From NCBI GenBank assembly GCA_038093975.1, contig JBBPTG010000053.1:95096-159095 (forward strand): a stretch of DNA of 64,000 nt, in the 5' to 3' direction. The position numbers and the translations under genes are program-made. Under the pieces are notes generated by a model. The model made no database searches and was not told where the DNA came from. It worked only from the letters and a program-made list of their open reading frames with translations. Shown here piece by piece: positions 25,747-38,047 of the stretch; positions within the stretch are counted from its first letter, which is position 1, and each line of letters opens with the position of its first letter. The stretch comes from Chalciporus piperatus (Eukaryota > Basidiomycota > Agaricomycetes > Boletales > Boletaceae).

Positions 25747-28700
25747 TCAAACGAAACCCGACAAACCAGGAGAGCGGACGTTTTGAAGTGCTGACTGCAG
25801 TGCCTGTCGCTCGTCGAACGACAGAGTATCCACCAATCGGATGAGTCCGTCGATGGATGCCTTACGATCTTGTTCGGCAACTTCGAGGAAACGTTGCAAG
25901 AGGCAATCGGTTCTGAGTCTGACTAACGTAGTCGTTAGGTCTAGCTCCTCCAATGCGATGGCAAGAGCGCGGTTATCCGAGTGGTCAATGGCGGACACGA
26001 GTGAATCCAAAAGCTTCTCCAAAATCTCTGGAGTCGCCTCTGGGTTGCTATCAGCGAGTTGAGCAAGCGCCTCGGAACGAGCTAGGCGTGCACGAAGGGC
26101 CCAATAGAAGAAGCGGCGAGACTGCTTCCAGACAGCCGGTTTGGCGCAACCCTTGGCTTCCATGCGACCAGTTCGGCTGCGATAGCGGTGAGTCCCGGAG
26201 GAAGGCAAGAATTCCACCGACACTTACTCGTGAAGATCAGCATACAAGAGCGCGATCTGCTTGTAGGTAGGCTGCAGGAAGGTCTCCCTGTCAGCCAATG
26301 CCTTTGAGGCTGCGGCCCTCTCTTCGTCGGTCTTGTTGGCATCCTTGCTGGCGGCCTTGAGGGACGCATATTGAGAGTCAAGGCGCTCCATCAGGGTGAG
26401 GATCTTGTCTCGGCGCATCTTTATCTCAATAATACCCTCAGGCTCCAACACTCCAGCACGAGCATCAACATCCGCATACATCTCCATCTTGGAAGAGTTG
26501 ATCGAGGGATCAAGGACGACCCATGCACCACCACGGAGCTCGCCGTTTGGCACGATGTAGACGAAGACGGGCTGCTTGTAATTGGAGAGACCATCGACGA
26601 TCTTGGAACCTTGCTTCAAGACCTCATCGTACATGTCCTGCTGACCACCAGAGAAACCACGCCAGTTGGCAAAGATGATGAGTGGGATACCCTCGCGGTT
26701 GAAGTCAAAGATGGCTTGGGCAGTCTTGTATGCAGAGTTAGGGTACCAGACTTGTCCAGCCTCCATGACCTTCTGCTCGAAAGATGCAGGGTTGGCAGGG
26801 TCGGCGGGGATAACACGTTCGATGGTGCGAGTTTCGACAGCGATGACACCAATGGGAATGCCACCCAACCTTGCACGACCGACAACAACAGTCTGCGCCC
26901 ATCCAGAAAGCGTTTCTTGGAAGGACCCTTTGTCGAAGAACCCAGGTAACCATTGCGAACTCTGCTCGTCAACCTTCCCTTCGATGAACCAACGTGGATC
27001 GTAGGGACCCTTGGGCGGGACGTACGAGATCTCGCGATCCCAAGCGTCAGAGGTCTCCCGGATGGGGAGTGCGTCTCCTTTGACTTCGGGGACGTACGAC
27101 AACCACTGGAGGATGTGCGTAACACCCTCGAGGTCGCTAGCTGCGGTCAAGTGTGAGACACCGTTCTTGTGCATAATTTGAGTACCGCCGAGTTGCAAGT
27201 TGGAAGTGTAGACTTCGCGACCGAGAACCTTGTTGAGTGCAGGTGCACCAGTCAAGATAATCGGCTGGCCTTCGACTTGAACAGCACGTTCACCCAGACG
27301 AACGAGGTATGCACCAATACCGACGGAGCGAGCGGTCACCAAAGTGATGGTGAATATGTCGTCGTAGGCACGAGATGTTTCTCCTGCAATGAGACCAGAG
27401 CCTTTCAGGGACTCGACACCAAGGCCATCTTGGAGACCAATGATGTCTGTGATCTTGTAGCGAACCTCCCCGTTGACTTCGATCTCCGTCGTGCGGATGG
27501 CAGAGGCAGCCTTCTCTTGCACCTTGAGGTAATTCTCCCGGGTCAAGTAGATGTACTCGAAGCCCTTTTCAGGGTGAGCTTCATCGTTCCAAGCGCAAGA
27601 GAAGACGTCCATAACTTCCTCAGCTAGACCAATGCGAGCGCCGGAGTTGGCGGAGAGGTAGATGCGGGGAAGACCCTGCGCGCGAGCGTACTTCGTGACA
27701 AGGTAGAAGAACTGATCTTCAATGGGACCGAAGGAACCGATCTTGTAGGTGATGTCGTTCGCGATGACAACCACCTTACGCCCATCAGGGAACTCAGGTG
27801 TCCTAAGCGTGAACACCCAAGCAACCATTCCAAACGTGTTGATGCCAGGGGGACGGTCTACCTCGGCCAGCTGATCATGCTCGTCAAGCACGAGCTCTTT
27901 TGCCTCCAACATCTTCTTGGGTAGATTAAGAGAGGAGTCGTAAGTGCGAGCCTTGATCCAGATGTTGTGAAGAGCTTTCGAGAACAGCTCGGGGAAGTCG
28001 TAGACATAAGTGGTGCCGATAAGGTGAGCCTGGTAACGCTTAGGCTGCAGGGACTCCTTTGTCGGGTAGGGTTGGTTGACGGGCTGCAGGTGAAGGGGTC
28101 CTTTCTCCCCGATGGATTTCAGGATGGTCGTGCCCTTGTCAGTTGTGATCTCTTGGTATCCATGGAAGTTGATCACGAATCCAGACACGTTCTCGATGAC
28201 GCATCGGATGGGAGTGACGTTGCCCTCTTGATCTTCAAGAGCAATGCGAATCTCGGAACCAGTGACGTGCAGGCGCCAGAGTCGCTTGCCATGGCGCTCA
28301 ATGAATCCGGATATGGCTTCGAGCACATCTTCGTAAGAAACTTGGAGGTTGTAGACAAAGTTCATGAAGATGTGGTTGACGTCGGCGTTGCGGTACTGCG
28401 CGCTGACGACCTCCAGCGCATCTAAGACACTGGTCACGAGGCGATCTGTCTCAGAGATGAGGTACTCTTTGGTGCTCATGGAGCCGTGCAAGCGACCGGG
28501 GCGAACCAAAGCACGGATGAAGAATCGGTTGTCGAGTTGGTTCTCTTTGGCAACTGCGTGGTACATGTGGATCTGCTTCGTCTCCACGAAGACCGGCGAG
28601 AGCTTGTAGTTGGAAAGCCGGCTGAGCTCGAGCTGGAAAGCCAGCGCAGGTTCAGTGTTACGGATGGCCTGTTCTTCTACCCAGACACCATCAGTGCCGC

Positions 28701-31700
28701 GTAGAGTGAAGTACATGGGGTATTGCCCGCGTTTGCAGATGATAATCGTGACTCGACGGACGCCGCGCTTCACGAGAGTTGCGTTGCGCTCGTTCACGAA
28801 CTCGAGAACCTGCTCTGCCCATGACTCTTCAGACACGTCATTTGCTTTGTCGAAGATGCGAAGAGCGATGTTCATAACGTTTGGAGGCTCCGTGCTACTA
28901 TAACGTTGACGGAACTCGTCGACGTCAAAGATGGGCAGGAGAGCGGCAACTTTCTCGAATCCTTTGGAGAGGGCGGTCATGTCAGAGAACGAAGCAATAA
29001 CACCAGTGCGGACGGGTTGTGATTGGTTGCGGCTGATCAGGTAGGACAGATCGCTGACCGATCCTTGACGTCTTGGGTCACTGGGATGATCATTAGTTTC
29101 CAGTCAGTTGTATGAAACCGATCCACCCACGGGGCATTGAGGCTAGGGGTAGCTGGGGGTGAGTGCGAACGCCCGAGATTGAACCGCCAAGTGAGAGCGC
29201 TTGGGAGTTCGCCATCATCAGGACCTTCGCCTTCCTCGTAGTCAATGGACAGGAGTGAGTAGGCACGGTATCCACGGCGAACGTAGACCTCGAAAGCAGC
29301 TATGAAATGACCATCAGATTTACAATAAAAGCATCAATAAAAGTAAGGACTAACAAAGCGTGACAAGGGGGTCTGCATGCGAGAAGAAGGCAGGAAGCAC
29401 ATCGTAGACGGTGTAACGCGAATCGCTCAGTTCCCGCAGGATCTCGGCGGAAGGAGTTCTAAGGAAGATGTAAGTATGAGTGCAACACGAACGGCAAAGT
29501 ATTCGCACCTGTTAGTTGTGCCCTGTTCACCATACACACTGGACGTTACAGACGCTTTCAGAATTGCCTCCATTTGCACCAAGCGCTCCTCATAAGAGGG
29601 CATTTGACCGAGGATGAGGACTTCGCGAGCCTTGAGGGAGACCGCGGTCGACGACCTAGAAGCACGCTTAAATATATAAATATCCGGCTGGCAGAAATAC
29701 TTACTTGGACTCGAGAGCGGCCAGATCACTAAGGACCTGGTAAAGCCGGCTTTCCACATTAGAAACAGGAAGACCACTTGTCTTGATATAGTCCAATGTC
29801 GAAAGAACGAGTTTCGACTTGCTTTGAGCCTTGGTGTGGCTGAGCACCAAGGCGACAACCGTGTCGAGATTGTCCTTGTTCTGTTCTCGGAGACTCAGGA
29901 CACGAGCCTCAATGCTTCCACCAAACAGCTTCTCAGTCGACACGTAAGCGGAGAGAAGATTGGCGATGGTATACACTTCGTGTCCTTTCAAACCACCCAT
30001 AAACTTTTCGAGGGCATCGAAGAGCTCTGCGAGCTGAGCTCGGAACATCGCCCGATCATGGGGAAGAATGGAGTCTTGAACGTGGTGCTCAAGGACTTTC
30101 TTGATACGAACGGCTGGGAACTCGTGTGCGTCGCCCCTGGACTTCGCACCGTCGATCGCTGCACGGATGCCTTCCTCGAGTTTCGCTGGTATGCGGCCAG
30201 AAAGCGCGGAGAGGATAGCGGTGATTTCCGAGTAAGGAAGTTCGGGATCGTGAAGGACTTCGATGAGATCCTTGAAAGTTGAAGCCATAATAGCCTGGTT
30301 ATCGTAACCCTCAAGGATGTCATTGAGAGTTCCGATGCAGCGCACGAAGCGTTGGTAGGTCTTGTTTCCGACGATGCCAGGGAGACCCATGGGTGGAAGA
30401 AGTCCTTCGAACGGTTTTGCATGCTTGACTCGAGCAGGGTCATCGAGAGTCAAGATACCGAGGATGTCTCCAGGCTCCAGGCTGACACCAGGTTGCTTAA
30501 CAAACTGGACAATACCATCTTCGGCAGCGACTAGAGGCATGTACATTTTCATGACCTAGGAGAGCTGAGTTCCAACGCAATTAGATACAAGATCTTGCTC
30601 ACCTCAATCTCTGCGTATTGCTCGCCAGCGTTGATGTGATCGCCGCTGTCAACCAAGAAGCGGATCAATTTACCGGGACTTGGACTTCTAAGTTGTGTCG
30701 GGTCGTTCTCTTGCTCGATCAAGCAAGTCTTGGAGTCGACCATGAGCCGCAACGCTCCAACCTCTTCTCTCCAGTACACCGAGTGACTACGACCATCAAG
30801 GAGGACAAGGAGACCACCATCAGCAAGAGGGCGAGCCCCGACCATCGTCCGTCCACCGTTTAGGAAAAGGGTCCAATTATTCTTGGAGGAACGGGTGCAA
30901 GTGAAGTTGTACCTGATGTTCTCGTAGATGAAGTCGACGCTGAACACGGTCTTGAGAAGGTCACGAGCGGGAACCTGGCCCTTGTCCAAGACACGCTTGT
31001 ACTCGCTCAGGCAGGCTTCCGCCGCGAGGTGAGCCTTGGTGACGGCACCACAAACGACGGCGAGGGTGGCATCGGGACGTTCTGCAGTGAGTTTGTTGCT
31101 GATCAGGGAGTCCAACCAGTCGGTGGAGAAGGTATTCTCGGTGAATGCTTCGAGTTCGAGGAGTTTGATGAGGTACTCGACGGTCGTTCTGAAGTCACCA
31201 CGAATGCTCAACTCCTTCAGTGCGACGATCATGTTCTTCCGACTCTCATTGCGGTCTTCACCATAGGCGAAGATGTGACCAAATTGAGAATCAGCAAACT
31301 CATGAAGGCCACCTGCAGAACTGACGGAGAAGTAACCCCATACGTTCGTGCTAGAGCGGAAATTGAGTTCCTGGAGTGCACCAGACGATGGCTTGAATCC
31401 CGCGTCCGGGTTCTCGGCGGTGATACGAACCGCAACGACGTGTCCCTTGGGGCGAGGTTTGCGCTGAAGTTGGTTGGATCCTGGTTTCACCATGTCGAAG
31501 TCGATCTCGGATGAAGCATTAGGGGCGACACCGTACAACGTACGAATGTGGCGAACGCGGTGCAGAGGGATACCCATAGCAATCTGTAGTTGCGCAGCAG
31601 GAAGGTTGACACCTGTGACCATCTCAGTGGTTGGATGTTCGACTTGGAGACGGGGGTTGAGTTCAAGGAAGTAAAACACATCCTCCGAGTGACTGTAGAG

Positions 31701-33009
31701 ATCTGGCGGAGAATAGTGCGTCAGCTAGATTCAGGGATGTGGCGAGCTAAACGCATACACTCCACGGTTCCAGCACTGACATATCCGACAAGCTTGGCGA
31801 GACGTACAGCGGCGCGCTCCATTTTCTCGAAGGTGTCTTCTTTAGCGATCGTCACTGGGGCTTCTTCGATGATCTTTTGATGACGACGCTGAACGGAACA
31901 ATCACGTCCGAACAGAGAGACCGCGTTCCCATACTGATCAGCGAGAAGCTGGACCTCCAGGTGACGTGCCTGGCCCGCGAGCTTCATGACAAATATAGGC
32001 GACCCTACAAGCGAATCAGCATGTATGCGGGTAAATCTGATAACCAATGTTACCTGGAATCTCTCCAGCGACGGCATGATATGCATTCTTGAATGCTTCG
32101 GGACGGTCGACTTTCCGAATACCTTTGCCTCCTCCACCTTCACTGGCTTTGATCATGACGGGCCAACCGATCTGTTCAGCCTTCGCCAAACCGTCCGCTA
32201 CGTTCGTCACACAAGCGGCTTGGTAGGCCGCATCGGGAACGGTGACAAATCCCTGCTCCGATAACGCTGTATCCGAAATCCCCGTACCAGACCACGGCAT
32301 GGTAGGGACTTTTGCACTCTGTGCAACGATAGTACTTGAGATCTTGTCTCCCAAACTTCTCATGGCGCTTCCTGGGGGACCGATGAAGACGATCCGGTTC
32401 TTGCAGGCAGCGAGACTTTCAGGTAGCCTTGGGTTTTCAGACGCGTGACCCCAGCCTGCCCATACGGCATGCACCCCAGCACGTTCAGCAACATCAACGA
32501 TGAGATCGACGTTGGCGTAGTTGTTGTTGTTGGAACCACCTGGAACCTCGATGTACTGATCGGCCATGCGAATGTACTCCGCATTGACTTTGAGATCCTC
32601 GGGGGTGGCCATGACAGTGAACTCGATAGCTCTCTCTGCTCCAAAAGTTTCGTAGCTCCATTGACGAATGGAGCGGATCTCCTTCACGGCAGCGATACCT
32701 GTGAGAGAAAATGGTGAGTGTATGCATACTAAGTGGCGAGATAAACACTACCGTTGTTTGCAATAAGGACCTAGGTGGAAAACCAGGTCAGAGATCATTC
32801 GAACAAAGAGGCGAGAACGCGGATCACCTTCGTGATTACTGTATGACCGCCATTGGCCTGAACAAAGTCTTTAACACGCCCAGCTGGGGCCTTGTCTAAC
32901 GAATTTCCGCCTGGACAAGATTGACGTTAGATCAGAGACGCGTTACCCCGCCCCCCTTGAAATGCGTACCGATGAAATGTGCAACTTTTGAGTGGTCATA
33001 AGCCGACAT
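25747..33009 (-). CDS. ACC1: Acetyl-CoA carboxylase
   Basis: Cytosolic multidomain enzyme making malonyl-CoA for fatty-acid synthesis. Twelve exons: 33009..32970, 32910..32828, 32770..32752, 32698..32054, 32004..31759, 31702..30603, 30555..29705, 29655..29509, 29458..29355, 29299..29131, 29080..26228 and 26176..25747. They total 6687 nt, 2228 aa, in frame. Biotin carboxylase: [42 protein letters not shown]. The biotinyl lysine sits in EVMKMYMPL, formed across an intron. Central domain, then carboxyltransferase with [29 protein letters not shown] and the C-terminal GRMEAKG helices. The third exon is only 19 nt. The neighbouring anhydrases could supply its bicarbonate. Confidence 0.97.
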
Positions 33010-33562
33010 GATTCACGATTGATAGGGAACTCTTCCTTTCGTGTATGTAGGGCTCACCGGCACCCAGTGAGTACCGGGAGGAGGAGATGGTGGTGGTAAG
33101 GAAGAAAGACGCGAAGGGTGAGGTACGCTGGGGGACTTGAGTAAAGGTTATTTTGCTTCCCCAAAAGTAGATTGTGGGGTTACGTAAACATGATGTAGTG
33201 CCCATCACCGCGACTTTAGAGCATGAACCAATCGTTGTTCTCGCTTTTTCCCACTTGTAGGGCACGAGAAATGAACTCGAGCATCGTGTTAGCCTCGAAG
33301 ATCGATGGTTTTATATCGATAATCGCACCGAGCGAAGTCCCCAACAGACCAATCGCCAACTACTTTACCCCAGACACAAGGTGGATTTGGGAGGCACATC
33401 GGAGCCGGCAATTTGCGGTCCAATCATCACGAGCATGCAGGTCTGCGCCGTTGGTTGTAAAAAATTGCTACTGTACAGCCATCCACTCAAAAACACCGAA
33501 GTCAAACATCATTTGATGAGTCCCAGCATCGACCAAGCCCTAGCAAACCGTACGTATTACCT
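33010..33562. other. ACC1 promoter side and 3' flank of the M20 peptidase
   Basis: 553 bp upstream of ACC1. Short open frames only; no recognisable motif or gene. Confidence 0.45.
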
Positions 33563-36079
33563 TCAATCTAACAAATCGCTTTGATCCGCATTGAGAATGA
33601 GCCTGGTGAAGAAGCGAATCTGTTCCAGGAAGCCTTGTGCTCGCATAGCTGGTCAAACATGAGTTCTCCAGCCTATTGCTATCGCCAAATAGCTGACCTT
33701 CGTTGATGGTGTGCGCTCCATTGTACCCGTCGGCAGCACCACGATGTCCATATCGGAAGATGTGCTTGGTGAGTTTCCAGTAGTGTCTCGTGTCTAGATC
33801 ATCAGCCATGCATTAGTGGCGCCATCTCCGTCATGACGTCTTCTACTTACCCGTGTTGCCTGCATTGCATATGATCTCAGCATTACGGTATTAAAATTAA
33901 AAACACGATGAAGAAACTGACCGGTCGAGAGCCCGGGCGAGACAATGGCGGAAGTTGCGGGCTGCTCATCCGTGCGGAGTTGGGTTCGCAGCGTAGACAG
34001 AATGGTCCCTGATAGAAGTTCGTAAGGTCCACTTCCAGTCGTAGGCGTTACAGGTGCAGATACAAGGGCGCTGTCGAAAGCATCGTAAAGGCGAATGGTT
34101 CCCCACGAAGGACCTTGCGACCCCACTGTCTTTCCAAATGCCTCGAGGGTCATGTTGTGTTTTGCAGCGACGGGAGCTGTGATTCCAGCGAAGCGATCCA
34201 TCAACTCATCAGGTGAGCTGTGGTCAGCGATGCGGTGGTTCACGACGGCATATACAGCTTCTGGGAGGGCATTCACTTTCACACCTCCACTCACGAGATC
34301 TACCGCAGGGATCAGAGAAAGCACCAACAAAAGCATACTCGACCAAGCGCACCAACTGCTTGAGTTGTTCCCGAGAAAGCATAGAACATCGGGTCAAAGT
34401 CAACAAGTTTCTGCTCCAGCTCGCGCAACTTCTCGTCGCTGGTCTCTGACTGTAGGACAAGTTTCCTCAACGAATCCGGGAAGCTGTCGTCGAACCTGGC
34501 GCGGCATTCCAGACCTTGATAGTATGTCCTTCCACGAACAAGCTCGGGCTCATGTGGGTTAGCCTCCACCTCGGTGATGAGGTCAGCCAAGATACCGATG
34601 CCCTAGAACACGCAAGTGAATATATCGAAAAGGCGTCGTGTATTCCCTTACGGTATGCTTTGGCGGCATGCTAGAGTGTCCACCTGGGGTCAACACATCC
34701 ATTCGAACGTCCATGTAACCTTTCTCGGCGACTGCTGGAGTAGCGAATAGCGTTCCGTCCCTGTTGGCGTAGCCTCCTGTTTACCGCAAGTGAGTGCCAT
34801 GGTACTCTGTCTCTCTGAGATCCCGAGACCAACCTCCTTCGTCCACAATCATGGCTATTGAATCAGGACCATATGTCTCCAGGAGATACTTCCCGATCGA
34901 TTTTGCGCCCTAGGGCAGAGTTAGAACAATGCATCTTTGCGAGGGGAATGCAACGCACCGTGGGGCCTCCACGCTCCTCATCGATACCGAATGCTAAGAG
35001 AACGGTGCGGGAAGGGACGAAGCCACGCTCCAAAAGCGTCTCAATAGTGGTTCTGTCAAGATATCATGAAATCATCGCACAGTATCCAGTCGTGTGACCA
35101 ATACTCACAAACTTCCAATGACACCTGGTTTATCATCGCAGCTTCCTCGGCCCCAGATCCATTCCCCATCATAGTATCCAGAATACGGTGGAGTGATCCA
35201 GTCATCGTACGTCGCCGGATTGACAGGAACGACATCCGTGTGCGCTGCAAGAAGCAGAGGCTTGACGTTTTCGGTTCCCTTCCATTCGTACACAAGGGCG
35301 TAGGTGTTGACTTTGGTACGTTTGAGGTTGGCGTGCCTACAAAAAGAGTTGAGGCGGACAAAGGTTGTCCATATGCAACGATACTCACACTCTCGGGAAC
35401 CGTTTCTCGAGATATTCGTGGAACTTGTAGTGAATCTCCCACCTGGGATCTTCGGATGGGAGTCCGAGGTCGTCATAAGTTTCCGTCCTGTACCCCAGGG
35501 TAAGCACAGGAGAGACATCTGTGGAGACGAGGCTTACGGGATCCGAACAGCACCTCCCAAAGACTCGTACGCCTTTAGCTTGAATGCGTCCGAAGCATAC
35601 TCCTCGTCCAGGCTCTCCAACAAAAATGCATGCTGTGGGGGTTCCAGAGCCGCGGCTTGAGGGCAGAGCTCGTCAAGACTAGTTATCACCTCGCTTTCGC
35701 GCGAACGAGGCAGTCTAGACCACAAGGAACCCGACCGGTTGAAGTGTTGAACCAAGAGGGCAAGGACCAAGAGACCGGCAAGTTTCAGCCATTTTGAACG
35801 CGCTGTCTTTCCCTGATGGAACTTCGATTGTTCTTGGTCGAGCATACCTCGTTCGATATCCGCCTTCTCATTTAACATCGAATAATTCTCCACAAACTCC
35901 TGCAGTGCAGCCTTCTCAATTCGGGCCGGTGTGGGTTGAGCCGTCTCTGGTTGACGAGCTGGTGAAGCCATCATTCGACGGATGAGAGCACAAAGTTGCC
36001 TATCGGTGGAGTGCATCGAGTTCAAGGAGGAGTCTGGAGATAAGGAGGCAGAGATGGGTAAATTCACGGGTCCTTTCAT
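33563..36079 (-). CDS. CPS1: Carboxypeptidase S-like M20 metallopeptidase, membrane-anchored
   Basis: Gly-X carboxypeptidase of the vacuole. The metal-binding scaffold is visible across exons: HTDVVPV, then WGRGSCDDKPG, then GIDEERGGP and VDEGG. The dimerisation part begins KGYMDVRMDV and GGHSSMPP. The C-terminus is NTDTRHYWKLTKHIFRYG and GAHTINEA, ending after an intron at a TGA at 33563-33565. A single membrane anchor (LKLAGLLVLALLVQHF) lies near the N-terminus, giving type II topology as in yeast Cps1. The open frame begins at ATG 36079, but the ATG at 35845 (MLDQEQSKFHQ) gives the short cytosolic tail usual for the family. The first 78 residues are therefore doubtful. Several short introns, for example 35537..35488 and 35388..35337. 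Confidence 0.87.
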
Positions 36080-37191
36080 GTCCTTTCCACGTCGGAATCA
36101 AAACTTCGTCGGCTACACAACGTCAGTTTCAACCTGAGACCTCACTCGCACATGACCTGACTTATCGCAGTCAGAACCACATGCACTGTCGTAGAAACCA
36201 ATCGAGTGTTTAACCACGATGGCATCTTGAAAGTCCCTCTGCTTCCGAGTTCCAGGGGTGGTCTGTCAGAACGGTCCGTTGAGAGCAGGAGATACAGGGG
36301 GGAAGGAGACCGAATAGCGCCGAATCCAACAGGGATCCGAAAGTAGAACGTTGAAATAACCCATCAACGCTCGGTGAGTCAAGTCACCTGTACTGGTGGA
36401 TCCCAAAGTTGATCACCGAGACGGTCGAGCCTATTATTCAAGCTTGCCTCAAGGCCTCAAGCCGCCTCAAAGCCTCACCTTGTGCTAGTTGCAAATAAGG
36501 CATGCCCCGTGCAGAGTGAATTTCATAAAAGTTCTTCACTGGCGTTCGATCAATATTCGTAAATACGAAACCTTGTGCGCACACATGGCAACTACTGGTT
36601 CGCTGGCTGTCTTTTCCTGAACATACATTAGAACGGCGCGAGTGGGGACAGGGTATACGTAAGAGACTGAAGTTGATTCGCCGTCGACCAGTGCGCCTTG
36701 CGAGAAAAACAAGGACTGTGTGCGTTCTTGACCCGCGTGCTGATGGGTTGGTTGACGACCGGACATGTGGGACCCACACAGCCCGCGTTAATAATTACAA
36801 CCGGGGAGGATGTGGGCATCATGGTTTTCATACAGGAGAAACACGCTCGGGGCAAGTGGTACCACGCGTGCGCAATGAAAAGGGCAAATCGGGTGAACAT
36901 GGGGTGAAAGCTGGTGAAAGACACGATACAAGTACGGCAAAATTAAGGAAATATCAACGATTTAAGTTCCCGTCGAGCTGAGGAACACGATGCCACACTG
37001 CTCGACTGGGCATGTGGAGGCATGTGGTTGTTGTGTGCTACTCTCAGCCACGTGTTTGCTCTAGTAGAGACTTGCAGTCCAGCCACCACTTGCATCAACA
37101 CGTTCAACGCGGCGCAAGCCAACCCCACACGTATATATAAACCCTACCAGCTCTCTGCCCCTCCATCCCATTTTCTACCGCGTCTACAGCC
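36080..37191. other. Divergent promoter region, M20 peptidase and dynein light chain
   Basis: 1.1 kb with no convincing gene. Open frames near 36438-36981 have no splice-supported extension or known motif. Confidence 0.45.
37132..37140 (+). promoter_or_regulatory. TATA-like box of the dynein light chain gene
   Basis: TATATATAA, 52 bp upstream of the ATG at 37192, followed by a pyrimidine-rich leader. Confidence 0.5.
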
Positions 37192-37606
37192 ATGATCGAC
37201 GCTGCACCCGCTACCGCTTCCACCGACACCGGTTCTTCCCCAAAGGAAAACGGCTTCGGTGGCCCAAAAACTGTCATCAAGAACGTCGACATGTCTGATG
37301 AGATGCAGCAGGAGAGCATGGAGATCGCATCTGCAGCACTCGAAAAATACTCCATCGAGAAGGACGTCGCAGCACAGATCAAGAAGGAATTCGACAAACG
37401 ACACGGCACCACCTGGCACGTCGTTGTCGGAAAGAACTTTGGGTCCTATGTCACTCATGGTGAGGCTTTTTTGGCCCGCACCGCGCGATCTTTGGCGATC
37501 GTCGCATATCTCCTCCTGAGCTATCCACTGATCGTTTACTCCAGAAACGAAACACTTTATCTATTTCTACGTCGGACCTCTTGCAATTCTTATCTGGAAG
37601 TCATGA
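37192..37606 (+). CDS. DYNLL1: Dynein light chain LC8 type
   Basis: Small dimeric hub protein of cytoplasmic dynein and many other complexes. Exons 37192..37459 and 37545..37606 give 109 aa. The LC8 signature is complete: [20 protein letters not shown], then [20 protein letters not shown], then across the intron [20 protein letters not shown], ending ILIWKS. The first 22 residues are a Ser/Thr/Pro-rich extension compared with the 85-90-residue core. The ATG is preceded by a TATA-like box. Confidence 0.96.
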
Positions 37607-38047
37607 AACTCCTAGACCCACCAGGGTCCGTTTAGATTATCGTAAGTTGTCCACCCACTCTCACCCGATCGATCACTGACAGAACCACAGAACGGACACG
37701 TTGAAGTACTTCGTTCACGCGTATTGTACAACGTCATCGCCACCCACTTCCTTGTCATGTAATCGCATCGTTTATCGTGTATAGTCGCACTTGCACTCTC
37801 CTCTGCATTGTTGTAAGATCTTGGCCTGATGGCTGTGTGTTGACTGATCGGACAAACCGCTTGTCGACCGCATGCACAGATCAGTAAAAGCTGTAGATGC
37901 TCTATGCATACAAAGACGAATGCAGTCAAATAAGTTAACGAGTACATGCACTAGTAATGGTATGGTATGACAATGGTATGATCGCAATGTCTTCTACTTC
38001 CTCGTCTCAGAAAAATCAAGTCACGAGCGACAACAGGGGAGACCCGC
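37607..38047. other. Convergent 3' flanks of dynein light chain and AXL2-like gene
   Basis: 441 bp of 3' UTR-type sequence; no gene seen. Confidence 0.45.
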
